From: Spirogloea muscicola
Taxonomy: Eukaryota; Streptophyta; Zygnematophyceae; Spirogloeales; Spirogloeaceae
DNA length: 45,487 nt
Direction: 5' to 3'
Assembly: GCA_009602725.1 (NCBI GenBank)
Contig: WELB01000088.1
Span: forward strand, 393,981-439,467
Below, piece after piece: positions 11,701-21,355 of this stretch. Position numbers and translations under genes: made by a program. How positions within the stretch are numbered: position 1 is the stretch's first letter; every line of letters starts with the position of its first letter. Under the pieces are notes generated by a model. That model ran no database searches and was not told the DNA's origin. It saw only the letters and a list, made by a program, of their open reading frames with translations.

Positions 11701-12534
11701 GCTGAGGTACTTCGTTTTGTGTCTGCAGGCATAAGAAGAAGCTGATTCTGGCGACGCATAGGATGAAGAAGTCCACTGCAGAGAGCAGACCCGTGATGCC
11801 AAGGAAGGTCGACAGCGAAGGAAAATTCACAGTCGCTCGGATGGAGCGTCACCTGACGTCCCTGGGCATCAATGCCACTGCAGCAGTGAACAGAGCCAGG
11901 AGTAGATCAGTGTCACGAAGGGGACGAAAGAGGGACCGGTCAGAAGGTTGGCATCTTGTCTTGTGCTGCCTCATATAACCAGTGTTGACTTGTACAGTAG
12001 CAAAGCACAAGTTGCTATTTGTGAGTAATAGCATCTGCAAATCTGAACTCTGTCATTATGCTTGTCAAGATCATGTGTCGTGACAAAGTCGTCTTCTTTG
12101 CATGCTCAATATTGTTAGCAGTTTTCTCCCTTCAAGGAATCGTAAAACTTGCTGTTGCTTATCCTTGCAAATATTTTCTTGGCTGTCCAGCAAATTAGTG
12201 CTGCAACAAGTTGCACAACGAATGCTGATGCAAGAAGATGGTTGGCACCTGTGCATTTGCAGACGGGGATGCAATGGAGGTCGATGGAGGCCCTGCGCCA
12301 GGCAAGCGACTCCGTGCACAGTCTCGATCCAGGAGCAGGCCTGTGGAGGCTCTGCCTGGCGAGGGCTACAAGGACACCCCGCAGAAGGTGAAGGCCATCA
12401 AGCTGAGCAGGACGGCAGTCCGCCAACGGAACAAGCAGGCAAGGAAAGGCGAGGCGGACAGGGCCATATACAACCTCCGGCCCAAGCACCTGCTTACTGG
12501 AAAGAGGGGCATCGGCAAGACACAAAGGCGATAG
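8745..12534 (+). CDS. NOG1: Nucleolar GTP-binding protein 1
   Basis: Obg-family nucleolar GTPase required for 60S ribosomal subunit biogenesis. Nine exons fit: 8745-8894, 9113-9266, 9444-9598, 9790-9984, 10242-10469, 10719-10994, 11152-11510, 11729-11946 and 12263-12534, summing to 669 codons including the TAG. The start [20 protein letters not shown] and the context CACCATGG match the family N-terminus. Motifs: G1 GYPNVGKSS at residues 175-183, G3 DTPG at 221-224, G4 NKVD at 289-292. The middle carries [16 protein letters not shown] and the tail carries [15 protein letters not shown], both typical. At 668 residues it is near the usual 650-670. The basic C-terminus with SRSRSR is intact. It diverges from the JmjC gene. 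Confidence 0.95.
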
Positions 12535-13195
12535 AGCAGTACTGGCATCTGTACAACCTCCATCTAGATCAACCTCTTGTCCACGATCTTTCTTCATAGC
12601 AGCCTCTTGGAGAGGGGATTGTTTGTCAGTTCGTCTTGCTGCCCATTACTTAAAAATTTAGTCTAACTCTTAAGAATGCATCCGCATGCCAACCCAGGTG
12701 GATTGCCACTGGGTTTCTTGGTCTCTTATCAATCTTCTGAGCTGGCCATTCAGTAGCACTGTCCCCTTTGAGGGACCATCTCATTGCAGCCCTTTTTGAG
12801 AGCTTCATGTTGTCTGGTTGTTGAGGCATGTCAAGCAAAAATGTGACTGATGTGAGATTTAGAATTGCGTGAAGCTACACATTTGATTGAGTTTCTGTGC
12901 CGCAATTCATCAATGTCCAAGGACTCCTGTACAAGTGGAACAGCTTCTAGTAGCAAGCAGCAGGCAGCAGTCGTCAACCACTATGCGCTGCCAATGATGC
13001 GAGAGAATACAAAACTGAGCCCCCAGGGCTAAATCTGTAGCTCAATAAGCTACAGATTTCCCGTTGGAGCGAGATCCTGTCTTGTGTGCTGCCTTGGTGG
13101 CCCTTAGCAAGAGTGCCTTGTCTAAACTCAGCCCAATAATCACATATTATTGACCTACGCTGCTGAACGAATGGGAGTAACAATGCTTGGCACTG
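12535..13195. other. NOG1 3' flank, no gene seen
   Basis: AT-richer stretch between the NOG1 stop and the stop of the minus-strand zinc-finger gene. I see no exon, RNA gene or clear repeat. It should hold both 3' UTRs of this convergent pair. Confidence 0.5.
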
Positions 13196-13834
13196 TCAGA
13201 CGCGGCCCACACACCAGTACCGCTCGTGCTCCTCGCGGCGGACACTGCTTACGACGCCGTTGCAGCAGTCGCACACGAAGCTGCTGCTGTCGGCAGCAGC
13301 ATCGGCGAGCACCTGGTAGCGGCCCACCTCGGCCAGCATCGGCACCCGGCCCTCCTGGCGCTGCCCGTAGGCCGCCTCCACCAGGTCGATGCCGAGCTGG
13401 ACCAATTCTGTTGGGACGACGGGAACGCTTATAAGCAATTCAGCCATGCGGCAGACGCAGTGGGCGCCCGAGGCTTGAGCTGGCACTGCAGGGCAGGACC
13501 TCGCAGCGAGAGCCAAGGGCGGTGGCGGTGGCGGCGGCGGCGGCGGTGGCGGCGGCGGCGGCGGCGATAGCGGCGGCGGCGGCGGCGGACCTGACTGCCA
13601 AGCGGCCTGGTCCAGCCGCAGCGGCGCCTTGCCGCCACCGCCGATGGAGCAGAAGGCCAGCTGCGCCGCGAGCTGGTCCACCGACGCCCACGCCGCCGCC
13701 ACGCTGTCTCCGCGCCCCCCGGCGCCGCCGCCACCCTCGCGGACGGCCTGCAGCTCCAGCGCGCGGCGCACGTACTCCGCCACGCCCGCCTCGCCGTACT
13801 GCGCCCGCAGCGCCGCCACGACCTGCGCCGCCAC
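13196..13834 (-). CDS. C2HC zinc-finger, poly-proline protein, 5' end unresolved
   Basis: A continuous minus-strand frame of about 212 codons ends in a TGA at 13196. Seen in order: an Ala/Arg-rich helical start (VVAALRAQYGEAGVAEYVRR), a Gly-rich linker, a run of about 20 prolines broken by Leu-Ser, a helical segment (PTELVQLGIDLVEAAYG), and a C-terminal single zinc-finger-like motif, CDCCNGVV then REEHERYWC. I do not recognise the family. No ATG lies in frame: the furthest upstream start is a GTG at 13834 and an in-frame TGA occurs at 13859-13861, within 16 bases of the telomere-like sequence and assembly gap. The true start is probably in or beyond the gap, or the gene is broken there. The proline run coincides with a (GGC)n tract on the plus strand. 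Confidence 0.55.
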   Translation of the reverse strand: MAAQVVAALRAQYGEAGVAEYVRRALELQAVREGGGGAGGRGDSVAAAWASVDQLAAQLAFCSIGGGGKAPLRLDQAAWQSGPPPPPPLSPPPPPPPPPPPPPPPPLALAARSCPAVPAQASGAHCVCRMAELLISVPVVPTELVQLGIDLVEAAYGQRQEGRVPMLAEVGRYQVLADAAADSSSFVCDCCNGVVSSVRREEHERYWCVGRV

Positions 13835-13860
13835 CGCCGCCGCCCCGCAGATGAGAATTC

Positions 13861-13876
13861 AGGGTTTAGGGTAGGG
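13861..13876 (+). repeat. Telomere-like sequence at gap edge
   Basis: AGGGTTTAGGGTAGGG, about two units of TTTAGGG, abuts an assembly gap directly. Confidence 0.75.
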
Positions 13877-13913
13877 NNNNNNNNNNNNNNNNNNNNNNNN
13901 NNNNNNNNNNNNN
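13877..13913. other. Assembly gap, 37 N
   Basis: A run of 37 undetermined bases. The left side is telomere-like and the right side is a GC-rich GCC/GCG stretch of different character, so the gap may mark a collapsed repeat or a misjoin. Confidence 0.95.
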
Positions 13914-14819
13914 GTCGTCGCCGCCAGCGCCGCCGCCGGCGCCGCCGCCGTCAGCGCCGCGGCGGCCGAGGCGGGCACCGAGAGCGCGTCGGGCAATGGG
14001 AAGGGCGCCACTTGTCCTGGCCGGGAGTTCCGTCTTCTCGGTATCCCGGCTCGCGGGTCGGCAGCGTGATCCAGAATCTTCACAATACAGATTAATATTT
14101 GAATGACCAGCCTGTCATATCTCTTCAGCTAGCTAATTGCTACCTTCTCGTGCTCAGCAATTGCCCACCATGCTCATATTGTGCCGCTCTTCAAGGTGGA
14201 GAATGTCACCTACTGCATAGTTCTTCAATTCACGCCGCAGCCCCTTCTTTCATGCGTTTACCTAACAATCTGCAAATGACAGCTGCCCGTCTACCCAATG
14301 ACAATGACTTTGGCTTTTTGTTGCCACAATCAAGCCTTTTGCCGGGCAGGTTCTGACTTATCATGCCTTTTGCAGGGCAGGTTTCCTGTGATGCAATGCA
14401 AACTCGATCTCAGTTAAGCAAGCAATATGAGAGGCAGTGTCATGATTTGGCCCAGATGCTGCTTGAATTTCTGACATGGACTTCCATCATGTCCTGAGCC
14501 TGATTACATTGCCTCCTTGAGGCCCCCCCCTGACTATACTCAGATAGAATGTTGCCACTGTTACCTTCTCCAAGCTACCGGAAGAACTAAAAAGTTATGC
14601 GTTACTAGATTGCTAGAGCCTACTGAAGTACTCCAGTCCAGGCTGCTTGCCGAAAAGAGAGCAGGAGCCTTATCCCTGCTCACTTCCATAGTTGCCAGAA
14701 CAAGGAGCAAGAACTCTAACCTGCTCACTTGTGTATGGTCGTCTAATTTGACTATATAAATCTCAATGCCAGGACTCCTAGTGATAGTCTCCACCCATGT
14801 TACACAGGGTGGCTTGTGG
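13914..14819. other. Gap flank and NadB 3' flank, no gene seen
   Basis: The first 170 bases are GC-rich Ala/Gly-codon-like sequence that could be a first exon cut by the gap. The rest is AT-richer with no exon I can support, and includes a C8 run near 14523. The NadB 3' UTR should lie at the right end. Confidence 0.4.
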
Positions 14820-17800
14820 TCACGGCTTGATTTTGGGCAAGGTATTTGCAAGTGTTGCGCTTAGGGTAGTGAGGACAGTTGGAGAGCGCTGGCTCTCAAC
14901 AAGTTGAGGATAGTCAGTCGTGTAGTGTAGACCTCGGCTCTCCAGCCGCTGCACAGCCACAGATAGCACAGAGTGAAGTGTGAATAAAGGATAAGTATCA
15001 GATGATTTGCATAAGCTTGAATGAACAGCGTATGCTTCAAGGAAGTTCCATGTGCTGCTATGAGCCGGTCAGTTACCTCTGTGGACTGTCTGCCTAAGAG
15101 AACATTCAGTATGCTGCCCTGTATCTGAGCAGAGCAGCCAGTATATGCAGCCGCATTTCATGCAACCATAGTAGAAGAGTCGGCTGACCTGCAGTGCACT
15201 TTGAACAATGAGCTTGGCGACAGCCAGCAGGTTGCGCATTTCACATGCCTCTCGTGTTGCAATCTGAGGGCTAAGTCCTGCTTGAGCAAGACCAGCCTCC
15301 CACAGCATCTCAAGATCCTGCAATTCCTGGCGAGCTTTATGCAGGCGCTCTGTAGAGCGCACTATTCCCACGTAGTTCCACATCAGCTCCTGCATGAACA
15401 GGCGCTCATGATAACGTCAAGTACCAGGAATGCCGATTCTCCACCTCTTAGTCAAATATGGCCCCGCAGCCTGCTGCAACAAATAGTCATCTGGTTCTTT
15501 CAGATGCCCACTATCTGAGTATTGCAAAGAGCTGAAAGACGTGTAAACAGCCCTAGTGTAAGCTGTCTTTTGTCCACGTGGACTCCAGGAAAAAGAAAAT
15601 GTCCTTCTTACTTGTAAACAGGCGCGTTGATCGTGCGTAAACCTCTTGAATGCATCGGTCACTGACTCATCTGCAAGGTACTTCGCCTGGAGGACGGTGC
15701 TAGGACGTGGCCATAGGGACTGCTCGTTGAGTCCAAAGTTTTCCTCTACCACCACCTTGGCATGCTCTATCGAAGGCTCAACAGCTCTTTGTGCAAAGAC
15801 AAGAGCTTCGAGGAGAGAGTTGCTGGCAAGTCTGTTGGCACCGTGCAGACCTGTGCAGGCCACCTCACCAGCAGCCCATAAACCTTTTATGGACGTCTCC
15901 CCGTGCAAGCCAGTCTGAACTCCTCCACATATGTAGTGGGCAGCTGGGACAACAGGTATGGGCTCTCTTGTGATGTCAATGCCACATCTGCAATGAACAA
16001 ATTACCCACGTTCCCCATCAATACAATGCAGCAAATATGCAGGAGATGTGTGTCCTGCAGGCAATGCATAAAAGAGCAACTCAAGTGCATTTTACCAACA
16101 AGACATTTGTCATTCCTGTAATGCCAGACAACCTCTAAAAAGCACCTCTAAAATGCACCAGTGTTCCATTTCCCATATGAGCACCATACTTTCAAGCTAT
16201 CCAGAATAATAGCAACACTCACCTCCAACATTCTGCCGCAATGTTGGGGAAATGCCTAAGCACTTCCTCCCTCGGCTTGTGGCTGATGTCCAACCAAACA
16301 AAATTTTCGCCTCTTTTCTTGAGCTGGTCATCAATGCTACGAGCTACGACATCACGAGGAGCAAGCTCTTCACGTGGATCGTATTGTGGCATGAACCTCT
16401 CCATGCTCTGATTGTACAAAAGCCCTCCCATGCCACGAACTGCCTCAGTAATAAGGAAAGCATTCTCCCGCCCTGTGAACTTTATGGGAAGACCGGCATC
16501 AGCCAGGGAAGTCGGATGAAATTGCACGAACCTGCACACACATCATGAGATTCACATTATCAGAAGAGTGCTGGTGACTTTCGAGCAGATCATGACTAAG
16601 ACGTGCTATTCTTAAGTGCTATTTCAGAACTATCACTTACTCCATGTTGGAGATGACAGCATGGGCACGATGAGCCAAGGCAACACCGTCACCAGTCGCA
16701 ACCTGTGAGGTCACATGTAATCTTGCAGTAGGTGAGCATTGTTCTCAAGACAAAAAAGAGATGTCAATCATCTGTGTAAGCACCAAGTTACACAGTGGTA
16801 CTTGAGGTGGAGCCTTTCACAGATGCTTGACTGGGTCAACAACTGATATGGTTAGCAGTGCTTGCTCAAATTAGGAACTTATGAGATCCAATGCCGAAAA
16901 GCCTCAAGTGCTTACCAAAGGATTGGTTGTACTAGGGTACACATGCCCTGCACCTCCTGATGCCAACAAAGTTGATCCAGCTAGGAAGCGGATAATCTGT
17001 TCATTGCATGCCAGCCTTAAGCTCAGGTATACAGCATGAGCAGATAACATGATAACAGCCACAATGTGAACTGAATAATGGCACTCCAACTTGTGATGAT
17101 AATGTTTCAAAGCTTTCTGAGGTGACACTTGGAAGCTTCAACTACAATGATGAAGCTGTTCACTGATCATATCATGCATGCCCTCATACCTTCTGAGACT
17201 GCAAGTTCAAGGCGTCAAGGCCATAGCAGGTCACCATCCCTTCATTCTGTGAGCAACAATGAGGGCTTACAGTGAGTTGGTGAAAAGGAGGACAAACAGG
17301 CATCCTAGGACATCCCTGTCCAGCTTGTGGTGACTGCATATGAGCCACTACTACGTACCTGTCGCGTAAGGAGGTCCACTGCAAAGTGGTGTGTGAAGAG
17401 TCGGATGTTGGGGTTCTTATGTACTGCAGTCAGCAGAGCTCTTTCAATCTCTCGCCCCGTAACATCAGCAGCATGCACAATGCGGTGATGTGAATGTCCA
17501 CCCTCTCTTGTAAGATGCAGCTGCCCATCCTCGCCTCGATCAAAGGACGCTCCCATTGCCATCAGCTCTCTCACACGGTCAGGTCCTTCACGGCACACTA
17601 CCTGGGAGGGGAAACCTGCTCAGTGAGCTTCGAATGAATACAACAACCGATGAGTGAGACTGGCCTTGAGCTGCCTTCTTACAAGGGGATGTCACAATGA
17701 CATTGCAGACTCTATTTTACAGCAATAGCATTACGCTTCACTGCGAATCTAAGCAGAGTTCCTTCTGTCTACAACACAAGCTAAAGAATCTGTGCCAAAC

Positions 17801-18592
17801 AAAGCCAGTAGAGAAGTGAGTGCTGTGCATGAGTTCTCTTGCTATGAAGGCCCATTGCTGAGGCTGGCTTGTATTGCAACTGAACCATTACTGAGGCTCT
17901 GGCTTGAAGAGCAACTGACCTCAACTGCCTCTTCATCACAAAGGTAAGCTCCAGCAATAATGGTGTCTTTCATGTGACTTTCTACTGAATCCAGTGGATC
18001 AAGCACAGCACTTACACCCCCCTGAAAGACCAAGAAAAACACATCAGCTTCAGTAGGGAATTCAAAGACAATGCTCAAAGTCCAACAAACAGTGCAACAG
18101 TGCACCTCTGCGAAGCAGAACTGCTGAGATCCCTTACGCACATAACAAGGGCTATTTCTACTTCTTTTGAACAGCCCTTGAACAGATTGCATGCAAATAG
18201 TGTAGGGCAGGCAATGGCAGCAGATGTACTTCACACATACTCACCTGAGCGTAGTTTGTGTTGCTCTCCTGTGGCTCTGACTTTGTAACAACTGCCACAG
18301 TCCCATGCTCTGCGACATCAAGAGCATACCGCAGGCCAGCAATGCCACTTCCAATCACCACAAAGTCGAACCGCAGTACTGGATCAGCACCAGCTGAGGG
18401 ATGAAGCCTGATCTCAGGGGTTGCCTTGTGAGAACCCCAAGGAAGTGCCGGTTGCGTAGGTGCTCGTGATGAAGCGGGGGCATCCTCTACTGACAACCTT
18501 GGACCAAGGGGCTCCCTGACCAAGCAAAGTAGCACAGCACTGTCAGGAGTGTCGCAGTAACAAGACTGCAACAGCTCTCGAACCCTCAGCAT
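14820..18592 (-). CDS. NADB: L-aspartate oxidase
   Basis: FAD enzyme oxidising L-aspartate to iminoaspartate, the first step of plastid de novo NAD synthesis. Ten exons fit: 18592-18245, 18021-17920, 17601-17359, 17246-17190, 16996-16916, 16702-16641, 16531-16223, 15987-15612, 15389-15189 and 14948-14820, summing to 636 codons. The FAD motif GSGIAG is at residues 81-86, followed by [19 protein letters not shown]. Other family blocks are [82 protein letters not shown] and [13 protein letters not shown]. About 75 residues precede the flavin fold, suiting a transit peptide. The ATG at 18592 is the first in frame, but an additional 5' exon is possible. The length, 635 residues, is close to the Arabidopsis enzyme. 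It faces NadC head to head. Confidence 0.93.
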
Positions 18593-19599
18593 GAACCGCA
18601 ACTGTTGGCCTGCTTGTCACAAGCACCCGCCTGACAGAGCATCTGCCTCAGACGTATGGTAAGAAAACAAGTGCATCCTTCCCGAAGGACTTGCCGAGCC
18701 CAGCTGAAATGTAGAATAAAGCCTATGCAGTCGATGTCTTCAACCAAGTCATTATACTATTGTTCTGCTACTGGAACACCCCTGACTGATGTTACCATTC
18801 CCTGTGCACCTGTACCACCTTCGCAGAATAATCTAAAGCACGGTATTACTGCCAGCTGATTTATGAGCCGGGATATACAAAAAGCCCATGCTGCTCGCGC
18901 TGCATGATCTGATACATATGCAGACAGGCGCTGTATACCCTCTCACTTCTCACCACTGGCAAATCGCGCTGATTCAAGAGCTCTTTCGGCGATCGTCCAG
19001 CTTTCTGCTTACCTCCACCAAGCCTCATCGAAGCAGTCGCCGACGCCGCCGTGCCATGCCGCTGGCAGCTTGGAGTCCAGCGGCCTCCAGGTCTCCACCA
19101 TGCAGCCGCCGGCGCCCTCCACCCAGTCGGACGCAGACCACCCCATGCCGCCGGATCGCCTACGAGAGGCGCTGGCGGAGTGGTCGCGCAGCCGGATCCT
19201 GGCCTCCGGGAGGCGGCAGAAGGGCGACTGCGCGGAGCTCGCGGAGGTGGCCCCGCCGCCCGCGGCGGGCCGCAGGTCGCGCGCAGCGCGGGCGAGATCC
19301 GCGGCCGCGGCGGCGGGGCTAGAGCAGGCCGCCATGGACCGGCATCGGGGCGCGGCGGCGGCGGCGGCGGGGGGAGGAGCTTCTGGCCAGCAGCACGCCT
19401 ACGTGAGCAGGGGTGGGAGGCGACGTGGGGCCCCTCGGTCGAGCAGCTGGGGGCTCGAGACGGGAAGCCTGCGGGCCGGTCGGCTGCGCAGCTCCCACCG
19501 TTCCAGAAAACCAAAGCGGCTGCTGATATTAAGAAGAAGGAACGCATAAGCGGCGTCGCTTCGTTTGTCTGGGGGGCGAGGGCCCAAAGGCGACCCTCG
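18593..19599. promoter_or_regulatory. NadB upstream region with GC-rich island
   Basis: AT-richer to about 19000, then strongly GC-rich to about 19600. On the minus strand an ATG at 19335 opens a frame ending EGAGGCMVETWRPLDSKLP, AAWHGGVGDCFDEAWW, directly followed by a good donor (AG/GTAAGC) near 19013. That could be the first exon of a small unrecognised gene or of a longer NadB transcript, but direct joining to the first NadB exon breaks the frame. On the plus strand a rival open frame exists over the same bases. I make no functional call. Confidence 0.35.
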
Positions 19600-20450
19600 C
19601 GTGGAAGGCGTGGACGGCGTCAAGCCGGGGCCCCCCACGCCCGGGGCTCCTCGACGCGATCCCGACGCAGGGGGCCACTCACTCACCTCGGCCGCCCGCG
19701 CTCCGTCACGCCAGCCCGCGGGCAGCCCGCCACGTGGCCCTCGCCGCGTTTGTGTGGCCTTCACTTGCTGCGTTAGTGGCTCGAGCTGCTCACCCAGCTC
19801 GCCCGCCACACCATCGCCCGGCGCTTCCATGGAGAGCCGGTTGACTTCCCTGCAGCCGGGTCGCTGGCGCAAGTGTATCGAATGCGCCTGGCCGTCTCGC
19901 TGCTGAGGTCCATGGCCCGGGCGCTGCACCTTCGTGCCGGCAGAGCCCTCGCTCTGATTTGCGGCTGCTTAGCAGGGGTTACTGAGTAATTTGTAGCTGC
20001 TTTCTTTCTTTGTGTGCTTTGGTTTCTTAGCGCTTCCTCTGGCTTCCTCTGGCCCCCTTCTCGTTCTTTGTTCATTCTTTTTTGGGCTGGCTTGTCCAGC
20101 CCCTATCCTCAATGGGCGAGCCCTTTCTTCCTCGCTGCTGCCTCTGGCTCTGGCCAGGGGACCCACTTCCAGGAGCCCAGCATCTCTGATCTGCGGCTGC
20201 TTAGCAGGGGTTACTGAGTGTCTCGTAGCTGCTTTGTTTCTGTTTCTTAGCGCTTCCCCTGGCCCCCTTCTCGTACTCTGTTCATTCTCTTTCGGGCATT
20301 GTTTGTAGCATTGTTTAGTCTGCACTCGACTCTGCCTGAACAATGTATTGGCTTGAATTGGCCTCCCTTTCAATTCATGCGCCCCGCGCGCCTTCTCTCT
20401 TTCGGGCTGGTTGTTCCAGCCCCTATTCTCAATGGGCGAGCACTTTCTTC
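19600..20450 (+). mobile_element. Decayed, 5'-truncated LINE 3' end
   Basis: The plus strand encodes, with a frameshift near 19760-19776, the C-terminus of the same element as at 37-38 kb: pieces such as GHSLTSAAR (compare GHAVAMAAR), then LLTQLARHTIARRF and AAGSLAQVYRMRLAVSL ending at a TAA at 19987-19989. The 3' UTR contains the family hairpin twice: GGGCTGG/CCAGCCC at 20084-20102 and 20404-20422, each followed by CTATYCTCAATGGGCGAGC and a CTTTCTTC tail. The UTR also holds a 232-base tandem duplication. It lies between NadB and NadC and is oriented towards NadC. Confidence 0.75.
19953..20310 (+). repeat. 232-bp tandem duplication in LINE 3' UTR
   Basis: TCTGATYTGCGGCTGCTTAG occurs at 19953 and again at 20185. 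Shared landmarks follow in the same order in both copies: AGCAGGGGTTACTGAGT, GTAGCTGCTTT, TTTCTTAGCGCTTCC, TGGCCCCCTTCTCGT and TTCATTCT. The second copy breaks off within the hairpin. Confidence 0.85.
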
Positions 20451-21355
20451 TCTAGTGGCGGCAAGCCCCCCCCGCTTGCCCGCTCGCGTCCGCGGTGAAC
20501 ACGAGCAGCCCATCTAACGTCAGGCAAGGGGTTTGAGAGGCCAGCCCAAGGCATGAACAAGGCGTGAACGAGTAGTACGCCCACCTTGGATTCAGTCATA
20601 CAATCATTGCTTCAATCGGTAACATCAACACACCGTGATGGCATTACCGCCCGTCATGACCACTACTAACATTGCCGTCGGCTCCTAGTTACCAGGCTCT
20701 CAAAACCCTTGGCCGCGGCGAACGACGGCGCCGGGCCCTGGCGGCGGCGCCGCGGCGCTCGGCAGCGACGTTTCCAGCTGCTGCATCTCGTTCAGCTGGC
20801 GCAGCGCCTCCACATCAATCAAGCCGGCCGCCGTCGCAAGCCTCTTCGCCTGGACGATGCTCGCCGGCGCCGCGCTGCAGGGCCGGCTGCTGCCGCCGCG
20901 GCCGGCTGCTCCGGCTCCTCGCCCACGCCTCCGGCGCCTGCTCCGACCCTCGGCACAGCACAGCGGCGCCGGGGACCGCGGCGGGCCTGTGGCTCGCCTC
21001 GCGGCCTCCCGTGACGCCGGTGACGCTCGCTCACTGATGCATGCCGTTCTGCACAGTCAGCCTAGCGCCTACGCCAGGCGAGGCTCAGCAATTAAATCAA
21101 GGTTTTCCCCGCTTTCAGGGCCCGCTTGTCAAAGCGCAGTTGTACAATCAGGATAACCCGTTTGCAGTCTAGCGACTCTGATTATGATAACATCTCATGA
21201 CTAGATTTGAGACTGTCTGTGATTTTCCAGACGCGCTTGCGTCGCCTGCATGCATCTGTAAACCTGCGCGCTCTGTATACAGCATGCATAGGCGTCACGG
21301 AGCAGGGTCCACGATCTGCTCATCATTGCGTCCAATGCTTATTCAGCAGAGCGAC
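20451..21355. promoter_or_regulatory. NadC upstream region, possible first exon(s)
   Basis: GC-rich from about 20700 to 21030. The plus strand could encode an Arg/Ala/Ser-rich transit peptide for NadC, but no start or donor can be fixed. The minus strand holds a rival frame ending at a TGA at 20700-20702, with the protein-like pieces ASIVQAKRLATAAGLIDVEA and LRQLNEMQQLETSLP. It has no upstream ATG that I can find. Neither is called as a gene. Confidence 0.35.

Noticed and set aside
13522-13854. Plus-strand Ala/Pro-rich frames over the C2HC gene
   Set aside because: Antisense shadow of the poly-proline and poly-glycine codons; the minus frame has the zinc-finger motif and a natural stop.
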